Notes: generated from the sequence alone by a model not told the origin. A stretch of 7,370 bases of DNA from an uncultured Oscillospiraceae bacterium (GCA_934597345.1 CAKTRJ010000058.1:1-7370); one strand, 5' to 3'. Positions 1-6,016 are shown, numbered from the stretch's first letter. A program made the numbers and translations.

Positions 1-731
1 ACCATCAGGCCCGCCACCAGAATGGTGGCCTGTAAAAAGGCAGTCAGGCACAATCCAATGACCTGTTTGCACCACTGGATAAATCCATCCGTGTACCCTC
101 TCGGTACGCTGAACATATACAGGCTCCCCACGGCAATCTGGATAAGCAAAATGCCGCCGCGCTTGAGGTTGGCGAAAAACACCTTGATAATAGCATAGGC
201 CATAAGGATCAGGCAGAACAGCAGCATAAGACCGCTGGTGGGCGTGTTCATGAAACCGCCAAAGGGCGTCAGGTTCACCAGATTGGCGATGCTGTCCACA
301 AGGCTGAAATTCTCCAGTATCTGCTTTGCCACATCGCCTATGGTGACTGTCCCGAAGCCGGTAATGCCCGCGGTCAGGCTGGATTGCAGAGAGATGGCCA
401 ATACATACAGCCGCACCGGAAGCTGCGTGAACAGCTCCACCGCCAGAAAACCCTTGAAAGCGTTCAGCACCGTTTCCCGCACATTGCCGCGACCACTGGA
501 ATACTCCACGCCGCACTCGAAGCAGGCCACCACCAGCCCCACGGCGTACAGCGCCCAGCCCAGATAGGAGAAAAACAGCACGATGCTCTGCACCCAGCTC
601 ATATCAAAGAGCTCGGCGCCCATGCTGCCCATCTCGGCAAAGAAATTGCCCAGGAAGCCCACGATCTGACCGTAGAACCAGTCCAGGATCTGCCCCAGCA
701 CCGTATTTGCCACAAAGTCCCAGATAAACAA
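1..731 (-). CDS. TrbL/VirB6-like conjugal transfer membrane protein (DUF6045 type), 3' end beyond window
   Basis: Polytopic inner-membrane component of the type IV secretion mating channel. I see 243 codons with no stop down to the left window edge, so the C-terminal part is missing. The protein begins FIWDFVANTVLGQILDWFY and contains the stretch SWVQSIVLFFSYLGWALYA, which I recognise from the TrbL-family (DUF6045) proteins of clostridial ICEs. Hydrophobic membrane segments lie at about residues 47-70, 93-118, 165-186, 192-209 and 225-243. The start is TTG at 731: an in-frame TGA lies two codons upstream (735-737), and an anti-SD match AGGAGGTG (741-748) precedes it by 9 bases. It follows the DUF3852-like gene by 41 bases, a typical order in these elements, where PrgI-like and VirB4-like genes usually come next. 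Family assignment is strong; the DUF number is from memory. Confidence 0.9.
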   Translation of the reverse strand, partial: MFIWDFVANTVLGQILDWFYGQIVGFLGNFFAEMGSMGAELFDMSWVQSIVLFFSYLGWALYAVGLVVACFECGVEYSSGRGNVRETVLNAFKGFLAVELFTQLPVRLYVLAISLQSSLTAGITGFGTVTIGDVAKQILENFSLVDSIANLVNLTPFGGFMNTPTSGLMLLFCLILMAYAIIKVFFANLKRGGILLIQIAVGSLYMFSVPRGYTDGFIQWCKQVIGLCLTAFLQATILVAGLM

Positions 732-740
732 TTTTCAGTT

Positions 741-748
741 CACCTCCT
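741..748 (-). promoter_or_regulatory. Strong ribosome binding site for the TTG-started TrbL-like gene
   Basis: On the minus strand this reads AGGAGGTG, fully complementary to the 16S anti-SD core, with 9 bases before TTG at 731. It decides the start, because no ATG or GTG is available between the in-frame TGA at 735-737 and the conserved FIWDFV beginning. Confidence 0.75.
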
Positions 749-772
749 CCACGCAAAAGAGAGGGCGTTTCA

Positions 773-1126
773 TCAGATCCCGATGATGTCCCACACATAC
801 AGCGGGGCGGTCAGGGTAAACACCAGACAGGCAAAAAGGATAGCCGGTGCGCTCCATTCAAAGTGCCCTGTTTTGCGGAAATCAAAGTACGTAAGCCCAA
901 GTTTGGCGAAGAAAAATACGGCCAGGATCAGGTCAATGGCAGGAAATACCACGTTGTTGACCACCGTCTTGATCTGGCCGGAGGCCGTGGCCCAGGTGCT
1001 TTCCACGGCGCTGGCTACATCGCCGGTGCCGCCGCTGGTGCCGGTGGCGTATGCCGACACGCACAGCAGGCAGCAAAGAAGCGTTGTGAGACACAGCGCC
1101 ATAATTGTTCGTTTTACAGTTTTCAT
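773..1126 (-). CDS. Small signal-peptide membrane protein, DUF3852-like (VirB2-like pilin candidate)
   Basis: A 117-residue membrane protein next to the channel gene. Residues 1-27 look like a signal peptide: a basic start MKTVKR, a Leu/Cys-rich hydrophobic core and a probable cleavage site after AYA. A short Gly/Ser/Thr-rich stretch follows, then two hydrophobic segments at about 58-80 and 92-111 separated by a short polar loop (FDFRKTGHFEW). This size and layout (signal peptide, two helices, short cytoplasmic loop) matches VirB2/TrbC-type conjugative pilins in outline. I recall the family as DUF3852 of clostridial ICEs; the pilin role is my inference, not established. The start at 1126 has AAGGAG (1134-1139) 7 bases upstream. 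It lies 12 bases after the DUF3849-like gene and 41 bases before the TrbL-like gene, so it is probably co-transcribed with both. Confidence 0.78.
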   Translation of the reverse strand: MKTVKRTIMALCLTTLLCCLLCVSAYATGTSGGTGDVASAVESTWATASGQIKTVVNNVVFPAIDLILAVFFFAKLGLTYFDFRKTGHFEWSAPAILFACLVFTLTAPLYVWDIIGI

Positions 1127-1138
1127 GTCCTTTCTCCT

Positions 1139-1861
1139 TCACATTGTCATTTCATTCATGGACGCTTCCTTTTGCTGCTCCTGTCGCAGATGGGACAGCT
1201 TCTCCGCTGCCCAATCGGGAAGGCACTCGTCCCTGAGGATGCCCACGAACTCCGAACGGTTCCAGCGGGTCATTTCACCGTCCCCTAGACAGGTACAGCG
1301 TACCGAACGGCCTCTGGCGTTGGGGCGGCAGCCGAAGCCGTCCCACGCCAGCCAGAGCTGATCCTCCGGCCGCCAGCAGGCTTCCCGCAGCACTTCCGGC
1401 GACAGCACCAGCACCTTTCCGGTAAAGTCCTGTTCACGGGAATTTGGCGTGCAATGTTCCGTCCCAAACAGGTGCAGTTTTGCCAGCTCCGCCCGATACT
1501 GCGTAACAAATCCGTCCAGCACCGCGGGATGGCTGCCCACCATAAATGCGTAGCGATGGTCACCGTCGGGAGGAATATAGATGCTCTGGCTCCACTGCTT
1601 ATTTGTCGGGTGATAGCGGCCATCATAGGAATGCTCCTGCAAGGTATTGGCCAGCACGAAGGCTGTCCGCTTATAACCGTAATGGTCGATGACACGCTTG
1701 GCACAATCCTCCTTCAGGTGCATACCGTCGAAGTCCTCGCGGATGGCAAGTTCTATGGCTCCAGCACAGGCACAGTTGGCGCGGTAGTTGGCCCGCCATT
1801 GCTCCAGCTCGCCTCGCTCCCGCGCCTCCTTCGCCGTGTAGGGGTACATCTCACGGGTCAT
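1139..1861 (-). CDS. DUF3849-type ICE protein, function unknown
   Basis: A soluble protein of 240 residues with no signal peptide or membrane segment. Residues 5-90 (MYPYTAKEARERGELEQW, then DFDGMHL, then ANTLQEHSYDGRY) resemble the DUF3849 domain of clostridial mobile elements, as I remember it. Residues 105-225 form a second region with HPAVLDGF, LFGTEHC, DFTGKVLVLSPE, LAWDGFGC and DGEMTRWNRSEF, which I also associate with accessory ICE proteins but cannot name. There are several Cys residues but no clear metal-site spacing. I chose ATG at 1861, with GGAG about 9 bases upstream, over an upstream in-frame start at 1915 buried in the preceding gene; ATG at 1849 (MYPYT) is an alternative. The start overlaps the end of the Cys-rich gene by 11 bases, suggesting translational coupling. 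No biochemical role can be assigned. Confidence 0.75.
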   Translation of the reverse strand: MTREMYPYTAKEARERGELEQWRANYRANCACAGAIELAIREDFDGMHLKEDCAKRVIDHYGYKRTAFVLANTLQEHSYDGRYHPTNKQWSQSIYIPPDGDHRYAFMVGSHPAVLDGFVTQYRAELAKLHLFGTEHCTPNSREQDFTGKVLVLSPEVLREACWRPEDQLWLAWDGFGCRPNARGRSVRCTCLGDGEMTRWNRSEFVGILRDECLPDWAAEKLSHLRQEQQKEASMNEMTM

Positions 1862-2225
1862 AGATGATCTCTCCGTTCTCCAGATACTGCGCCAGCAATC
1901 CCTTACAGCAGTCATTTTCTGTCAGCACAGCCAGGAGCCGTTCCGGCACCCGAGAGAGATCATAGTTCCCTTCGTCTACCGTCTGGCAGCGATGACAGCA
2001 TGCAGGGCGGCAGGCCGCGATCAGGCCGTTCAGAAGCTGGTCGAAAGCCTCCTGCATCCCCTCCAGCACGTCGATGAGCTCCAAAGCTGTCATGGCCTTG
2101 GGCATCAGCATGATAAGATGTCGGCACATATGGGCTTCCAGCGTAATGTCCGACAGCGCCAGAGCCGCAAGTATTTCGTTGGGTATCTGAAGCCCATGTT
2201 GATTGAATTCCATCTCACAAGTCAT
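1851..2225 (-). CDS. Cys-rich small protein, possibly AbrB/SpoVT-like
   Basis: A 124-residue protein of uncertain function. The N-terminal part (about residues 6-42) reads FNQHGLQIPNEILAALAL followed by a short beta-like stretch. This resembles the swapped-hairpin pattern of AbrB/MazE/SpoVT proteins (a Gly, then IP plus helix, then a strand). A helical stretch (about 43-70) follows, then a cysteine cluster CRPACCHRC (C-x3-C-C-x2-C), and a C-terminal part with a second IP-like motif (SRVPERLLAVL), a CC pair and ENGEIIYD. The clustered cysteines suggest metal binding. ATG at 2225 has AAGGAG 8 bases upstream. It sits 17 bases after the methyltransferase gene and overlaps the next gene by 11 bases. 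A transcriptional regulator of the element is one possibility; the AbrB assignment rests on pattern only. Confidence 0.72.
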   Translation of the reverse strand: MTCEMEFNQHGLQIPNEILAALALSDITLEAHMCRHLIMLMPKAMTALELIDVLEGMQEAFDQLLNGLIAACRPACCHRCQTVDEGNYDLSRVPERLLAVLTENDCCKGLLAQYLENGEIIYDP

Positions 2226-2242
2226 ATGTTTTTCTCCTTGTA

Positions 2243-3205
2243 TTATGTTTTCAGTGGATATTTTGGTGCGTGTACTAACGTACAGGCTTTCTTCCCGTTG
2301 TCGTAGTTGTTGAAGAAGGATATCTGCGGCGCGAACACAGCCGGATCATAGTTGGTCATAATATACTCCTCATAACGATCCTCCTTCTTTTTTGACATGC
2401 TGTTCGGTCGGTCTACTTCAAAGATGAAAAAGTCTTTATACAGTTCCTTGATCTCGTCTTTCTTGTTGTAGGACACGATCACAAAGCTTTTTCGCGTGGC
2501 CAGCATATCATGCAGTTCCTGATGATCCGACCTGTAAAAAGGTACGCCATACTTTTCCGCGCCAAGATACGGCGGGTCACAATAGAAAACTGTATCCAGC
2601 GCGTCATATTTACCCAAGATTTCCTTGTAGCTCCGGTTCTCCATGGGAATGTGCTGCAAGATCCGCGCACATCTGGTAATCTGATGCTCGAATCTATCCC
2701 AATCACGGTCGAGCGCGGCAAACTCTGTTCCCAGTCCGTTGTAGCTGAGATTATGAAGCAAAAAGAACATCGCCGCCCGCCGTGCGTCCGGTGGGATGGC
2801 GCGCTGCATCAGCTTCGCACTGATCTCCTCCGCCTGTGCAGGCGGGAAACTGATCTGCGTCAGTTCCAGTTCTTCCGCCAAATTTTTTCCGGCAAAATCT
2901 TTATCTTTCAACGTGCGGAGCATGGTCTCAAACTCCTCGCGGGAGTTTTGCATGTATTTTAGCTCTGTGATCACGGACACCGGTTTTTCCCTGACGCAAT
3001 ACATCATGTTATAAAGATTGCTGTCAAGATCGTTATAGATCCGCAGCACACCGCGCGGTGTTTGAAGGTTCAGGGTCACACAGCCGCTCCCGCCAAAAAC
3101 ATCCACCAATTTGTTGTAATGTACCGGCATCAGACTCTGGATGGCCCACATCAACTGCGCTTTGCTGCCTTTCCATGGAATAAGCTTGGCTAACGGTATG
3201 TTCAT
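2243..3205 (-). CDS. D12-class N6-adenine DNA methyltransferase (Dam-like)
   Basis: Transfers a methyl group from S-adenosylmethionine to adenine N6 in a specific DNA sequence. Of 320 residues, the signature motifs are all present in the order of the alpha-class D12 (Dam/DpnM-like) family: PWKGSK at 10-15, SAM-binding motif I DVFGGSG at 35-41, YNDLDSNL at 57-64, and catalytic motif IV DPPY at 210-213. The variable stretch at about 70-200 should hold the target-recognition part, so the recognition sequence cannot be read from motifs. No restriction endonuclease gene is beside it, so it is a solo enzyme here. The gene starts with an ATGA overlap on the winged-helix gene. Sampled 60-base stretches are 38-43% G+C against 58% in the ArdA-like gene, which hints at a separate origin. 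Likely role: marking the element's DNA against host restriction, or epigenetic control. Confidence 0.95.
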   Translation of the reverse strand: MNIPLAKLIPWKGSKAQLMWAIQSLMPVHYNKLVDVFGGSGCVTLNLQTPRGVLRIYNDLDSNLYNMMYCVREKPVSVITELKYMQNSREEFETMLRTLKDKDFAGKNLAEELELTQISFPPAQAEEISAKLMQRAIPPDARRAAMFFLLHNLSYNGLGTEFAALDRDWDRFEHQITRCARILQHIPMENRSYKEILGKYDALDTVFYCDPPYLGAEKYGVPFYRSDHQELHDMLATRKSFVIVSYNKKDEIKELYKDFFIFEVDRPNSMSKKKEDRYEEYIMTNYDPAVFAPQISFFNNYDNGKKACTLVHAPKYPLKT

Positions 3206-3510
3206 CCGCTGTCCAGCTCCTTACTAAAGCCATCCAGCGACCGCACCAGACCCGCGATGGCGGCGTTCAGCCCATCCCGCATCTTCTCAAGACTCCGGAT
3301 GGTGTCATAGACCTCCGCCGCTGTCTCGGCATAGAAATACCCACCCCGGCAAGCCGAGATGGGTATGCTGTCACACCGCAGGCGGTTGATCTTCTTCCGC
3401 AGCTCATTGCCGCTCAGGCCCAGCGCCTTTTCCAGCGCACGGCTGCTGATGGCATTCTTCCTGCCTTTGTAGCCCTCCTCCAGATACCGCGCAATGGTTT
3501 CTCGTTGCAT
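3202..3510 (-). CDS. Small winged helix-turn-helix protein
   Basis: A 102-residue probable DNA-binding protein. Residues 20-60 show a helix-turn-helix pattern (ISSRALEKALGLSGNELRKK, then INRLR), followed by a wing-like turn GGYFYAET. The C-terminal third (about 62-100) is predicted helical (IRSLEKMRDGLNAAIAGLV) and could mediate dimerisation. I do not recognise a named family. ATG at 3510 has AAGGAG 6 bases upstream, and the gene begins 11 bases after the ArdA-like gene ends. Its stop overlaps the methyltransferase start by 4 bases (ATGA), so translation of the two is likely coupled. Placement suggests a regulator of, or DNA-targeting partner for, the methyltransferase; this is inference from context. 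Confidence 0.75.
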   Translation of the reverse strand: MQRETIARYLEEGYKGRKNAISSRALEKALGLSGNELRKKINRLRCDSIPISACRGGYFYAETAAEVYDTIRSLEKMRDGLNAAIAGLVRSLDGFSKELDSG

Positions 3511-3521
3511 AAATTTCTCCT

Positions 3522-4685
3522 TTACATGGTCAGCTCCATTTCTTGTCTCAGGGCTTGAATCGGCTGACCGTCCAGACGGGCAAGGTAGCCGTAATCGCCA
3601 AGGACACCGTTATCCCGTCGCATCACGTCCTGACCGTAGGCGTCCAAGTCCAGATGCGGCAGGAGGAGCTTACATTCCTTTTCACCGGTGATGACGCCCA
3701 GCTCGTCCCGTGCCAGTTCTCTGGGTGAGTGGATATCCGGCTCGAAGCTATATTCGTCCAGATGGCCGGTCAGAGCAATAGCTTCCTCCAGTCGGGAAAG
3801 CTGCAGCTGCTGGGCAATCGCCTTGAACTTCACCAGCTCACCATTCATGTCAAGCTCCTCCAAGCACCGCGCAAACCGGTTGAGCTGCTCCATCCCATCA
3901 TAGGCCATATCTGTGAACGACCACATCTCCGGCATGGCCGTATCCTCGCATTCCAGATGCACCTCCTGCCAGCTGTCCAGATCCAGCCGCATCAGCACGG
4001 CGTTTAGTTCTGCCTGCGATGCGGGCAGGTTCAGCGACACGGTCTGGTTTTCATTGCTGCACAGAAACCGCATCATATACGCCGGTTTCCGGGGCGGCTT
4101 GCCCAAATCGACAGGGGCTTGCTTCAGCTCAGAGTGCTGTTCCACATAGCCGTGTGGCGTAATGACACTCTGTTCGCCTTGCCGCATCGTCCTGCCGATT
4201 TTGGCGTAGTCCAGCATTTCCAGCACCTTGTCCGGCACCTTTTCCAGCTCCGGCAGGAAGTCATTTTCTACATAGAATTTCCCCAGCGCTGTATCATCCC
4301 TGACCTCCGGCACCACATGGCAGCAGTCTACGCTGTATGCCAGATCCAGCATCCGCTGGACGGTCAGCTCGCCGCCGTTCTCCTGATGCAGCTTGTCGCT
4401 CTCCATCTGCACCAGTCCCTCGAAGGCTATGGCGTCTGCCTCGTTGAACGTACTGAGCTGCTCTGCCAGCGCGTTGAATTGATAGAGGCCACACTTGTCC
4501 AAATGGGGCTCCAGAAAGTCGTATCGCCCCAAGTCCTCCACCTGCCAGTAGGGTTCCTGCCCCTCCCGCAATCGTAGCTTCTCCAGCGCGTCCCGCATTG
4601 CCCACGGCTTGGCGGGCAAGTCCAATGTGGTGCCGTTGTCGTTATCGGGGTTGCCAAGATACACAGAAAAAACAGCCTTATCCAA
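3522..4685 (-). CDS. ArdA-like antirestriction protein with two tandem modules
   Basis: ArdA proteins mimic B-form DNA and inhibit type I restriction enzymes. Numbering from the TTG start (387 residues), module 1 spans about 5-181 and module 2 about 203-373. Each opens with a strand-like segment (VFSVYLGNP; YMMRFLCSN), has a central helix with LNALAEQL or LNRFARCLEEL-type residues, and ends with a Tyr/Gly motif (LDYAKIGRTM ... HGYVE; LDLDAYGQDVM ... YGYLAR). That ending resembles the YxAYGRDL-type end of Tn916 ArdA. Classical ArdA is about 166 residues, so this is roughly double length. Module 1 is strongly acidic (35 Asp/Glu against 17 Lys/Arg by my count), as expected of a DNA mimic. TTG at 4685 has AGGAGG 8 bases upstream and overlaps the preceding stop by 8 bases; GTG at 4721 is an in-frame alternative without that spacing. 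Activity is untested. Confidence 0.78.
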   Translation of the reverse strand: MDKAVFSVYLGNPDNDNGTTLDLPAKPWAMRDALEKLRLREGQEPYWQVEDLGRYDFLEPHLDKCGLYQFNALAEQLSTFNEADAIAFEGLVQMESDKLHQENGGELTVQRMLDLAYSVDCCHVVPEVRDDTALGKFYVENDFLPELEKVPDKVLEMLDYAKIGRTMRQGEQSVITPHGYVEQHSELKQAPVDLGKPPRKPAYMMRFLCSNENQTVSLNLPASQAELNAVLMRLDLDSWQEVHLECEDTAMPEMWSFTDMAYDGMEQLNRFARCLEELDMNGELVKFKAIAQQLQLSRLEEAIALTGHLDEYSFEPDIHSPRELARDELGVITGEKECKLLLPHLDLDAYGQDVMRRDNGVLGDYGYLARLDGQPIQALRQEMELTM

Positions 4686-5658
4686 GTTCCATTCCTCCTC
4701 GTCGCTGCACGATGTCCTCACAGTTATCGGGGTCTGCGCCGGGTACGTCCCAGCCGCACATACTTCCGATCTTCATGGCCTCCTCCTGTGCGGGTGTTAC
4801 GCCCAGTTTCCGGTTCTGCTCGTCTGCAATGAGGCGGTTTTCGTGGGGATCATCCGTCGACCAGTCACTGGGATAGTACCCGCTCTCGCCGCGCTTGACG
4901 CAGATGAGCTGTCCCGTCCCCGACAGCAGTGTGAAGCACATCTCCGGCAGTTTGTCCAAATGGGGGCAAAACCGCTCCTGTTCCGTCTGGATGCTCCAGT
5001 CGTGATCCTGCCACAGATGGACGTACAGTTCATTGCCTCGTCCGATGGCGATCTCCCGCTGCTCGAAGCCCTCGCCCCATCCGTCCGACGCCTGACCGGT
5101 GATAAACTCCTTCAGCGTGGTCAGCTCCACCGCGGAAAGCTCATTCCAGAGCTGACACTCCGCCACACCCCAAAGCTGCCCGCCGCGCAGCTCCGCGCCG
5201 AATGTAACGGAGCGTACCTTGTTGTTTACAGCATCAGGCTTATTGTACCAATTCATGAGGCCGCGGGTGACCTCCTCCGGCATCCGGTACTTCACAAGGG
5301 CACTGCGGATGTTATCCTCATATTGAACCAGCTCCCGTCCCGACAGCAGCTCCGGTTCGTCCGGCATATTGCCCCATTCGTCCCGCTCATAGAGGTCAGC
5401 GGTGAGGGGCATATATAGCTTCATTACGCTGAGCTTGGGCGGCAGGACGGTGAAGCTGTCCACGCCGGGGATGAGGGCCAACGTCCGACCGTTATCCCAT
5501 TTCATGTGGAACTGCCCCGCGTCGTCGATGTGTTCCACCGTTCCCGTCATCCCTGCCGGTACCGGCGCGAAGGGATCGTCCATATTGTCCAGCCGGATAC
5601 GGGTACCGGGCGGGTACTGCTTCCGCAGGAACGTTACCATTTCTCTGCTGATATCCAT
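4678..5658 (-). CDS. DUF4314-domain ICE protein, multi-domain
   Basis: A 326-residue soluble protein. Residues 2-73 match the DUF4314 domain: QYPPGTRIRLDNMDDPFAPV, then GMTGTVEHIDDAGQFHMKWD and NGRTLALIPGVDSF. This is a small beta-rich module common in clostridial ICE proteins. Residues about 78-230 form a second region with LYMPLTADLY, MNWYNKPDAV, GQASDGWGEGFEQ and ELYVHLWQ, which I recall as shared by accessory ICE proteins but cannot name securely. The end (about 231-315) carries LGVTPAQEEAMKIGSMCGWD, then VPGADP, a recurring tail in this class. Function is unknown; DUF4314 looks like a possible nucleic-acid or protein-binding barrel (inference). ATG at 5658 follows the preceding TGA by one base, with GGGAGG about 8 bases upstream. 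Its last 8 bases overlap the ArdA-like gene. Confidence 0.86.
   Translation of the reverse strand: MDISREMVTFLRKQYPPGTRIRLDNMDDPFAPVPAGMTGTVEHIDDAGQFHMKWDNGRTLALIPGVDSFTVLPPKLSVMKLYMPLTADLYERDEWGNMPDEPELLSGRELVQYEDNIRSALVKYRMPEEVTRGLMNWYNKPDAVNNKVRSVTFGAELRGGQLWGVAECQLWNELSAVELTTLKEFITGQASDGWGEGFEQREIAIGRGNELYVHLWQDHDWSIQTEQERFCPHLDKLPEMCFTLLSGTGQLICVKRGESGYYPSDWSTDDPHENRLIADEQNRKLGVTPAQEEAMKIGSMCGWDVPGADPDNCEDIVQRRGGMELG
4694..4699 (-). promoter_or_regulatory. Ribosome binding site supporting the TTG start of the ArdA-like gene
   Basis: The minus strand reads AGGAGG here, 8 bases before TTG at 4685, inside the last codons of the DUF4314 gene. This spacing favours TTG over the upstream in-frame GTG at 4721 and makes a TTGGATAA stop/start overlap. 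Confidence 0.6.
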
Positions 5659-5659
5659 G

Positions 5660-5908
5660 TCACAGCCCTCCCATCTTCCTATAGTCTGTCAACTCATGAG
5701 GATTTTCTTCCCCCACGAAGTCGAATAAAATATCATCCGCCGCCTTGCGGACAGCCGGATCGTCTGTCAGGACTTCATAGCGGAAGCCGGTTGTGTCCCG
5801 GTAGGGCAGCTCCTCCCGGATGCAGTCCAGAAAGGAATCTGCGTCATAGTAGGGTATGATGTCCCCGTTGGCAAAAGTTGCTTTGCCAACCATATGAATG
5901 CTGCCCAC
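5660..5908 (-). CDS. 82-aa acidic protein of unknown function, GTG start
   Basis: I do not recognise a named domain. The protein is soluble, acidic and has no membrane segment. Landmarks are FANGDIIPYYDADSFLDCI, then TTGFRYEVLTDDPAVRKAAD and FDFVGEENPHELTDYRK, which I associate loosely with larger polyvalent proteins of clostridial mobile elements. It may therefore be a stand-alone version of such a segment. GTG at 5908 is preceded at 9 bases by AGGGAG (5918-5923), which lies inside the end of the 31-aa gene, whose stop is only 3 bases upstream. ATG at 5893 is an in-frame alternative giving 77 residues. Its stop is one base before the DUF4314 start, so the three genes look translationally coupled. 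Confidence 0.75.
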   Translation of the reverse strand: MGSIHMVGKATFANGDIIPYYDADSFLDCIREELPYRDTTGFRYEVLTDDPAVRKAADDILFDFVGEENPHELTDYRKMGGL

Positions 5909-5911
5909 GGC

Positions 5912-6007
5912 TTACATCTCCCTGCGGCCGCGGGGACGGGTACGGCGGGTGAAGTAAATGGCCGCAGCGCCCGCCACGGCCAGAATGATACAAATTGCTT
6001 TTTTCAT
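5912..6007 (-). CDS. 31-aa single-pass membrane peptide
   Basis: A very short reading frame. The peptide begins MKKAICIILAVAGAAAIYF, a Lys-Lys start and one hydrophobic helix (about residues 4-19), and ends in a strongly basic tail (TRRTRPRGRREM). The layout predicts a single-pass membrane peptide; the basic residues at both ends make orientation uncertain. It resembles the hydrophobic-plus-basic end of a sortase substrate but has no LPXTG motif. ATG at 6007 has a perfect AGGAGG (6017-6022) 9 bases upstream, overlapping the stop of the sortase gene. Its own end carries the ribosome binding site of the next gene. It fills an otherwise unexplained gap between two tightly packed genes, which supports it being real. 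Function unknown. Confidence 0.65.
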   Translation of the reverse strand: MKKAICIILAVAGAAAIYFTRRTRPRGRREM

Positions 6008-6016
6008 AGTATTGAT

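Noticed and set aside
732..772. Largest gap between genes, examined for a terminator or promoter
   Set aside because: It contains only the ribosome binding site for the TrbL-like gene; no hairpin with T-run and no -35/-10 pair is seen.
604..798. 64-codon minus-strand frame between the DUF3852-like and TrbL-like genes
   Set aside because: It overlaps both genes out of frame; the TrbL-like frame starting at 731 explains this sequence, with conserved residues and continuous hydrophobic segments.
384..1361. 325-codon plus-strand open frame
   Set aside because: It runs antisense across three minus-strand genes with clear families or good ribosome binding sites. It has no recognisable domain, no good ribosome binding site that I see, and a His/Gln/Arg-rich composition typical of antisense frames.
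2995..3030. Possible minus-strand promoter (TTGACA with TATAAC or ATGTAT nearby) inside the methyltransferase gene
   Set aside because: The TATAAC is only 8 bases from TTGACA, and at the proper 17-base spacing the -10 match is poor; it lies within coding sequence.
4294..4605. 103-codon minus-strand frame within the ArdA-like gene
   Set aside because: It lies in another frame of a gene with a good family match, is Gly/Ala/Arg-rich and has no ribosome binding site.
4495..4965. 14-base direct repeat TTGTCCAAATGGGG at 4495-4508 and 4952-4965
   Set aside because: Both copies encode a PHLDK peptide in the same codons in two different proteins, but flanking sequence is not similar. A short coincidence or weak shared motif is more likely than a functional repeat.
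4609..5418. 269-codon plus-strand open frame
   Set aside because: It is antisense to the DUF4314 and ArdA-like genes, has low-quality composition (Leu/Gln/His-rich), and shows no domain; it is explained by codon bias on the opposite strand.
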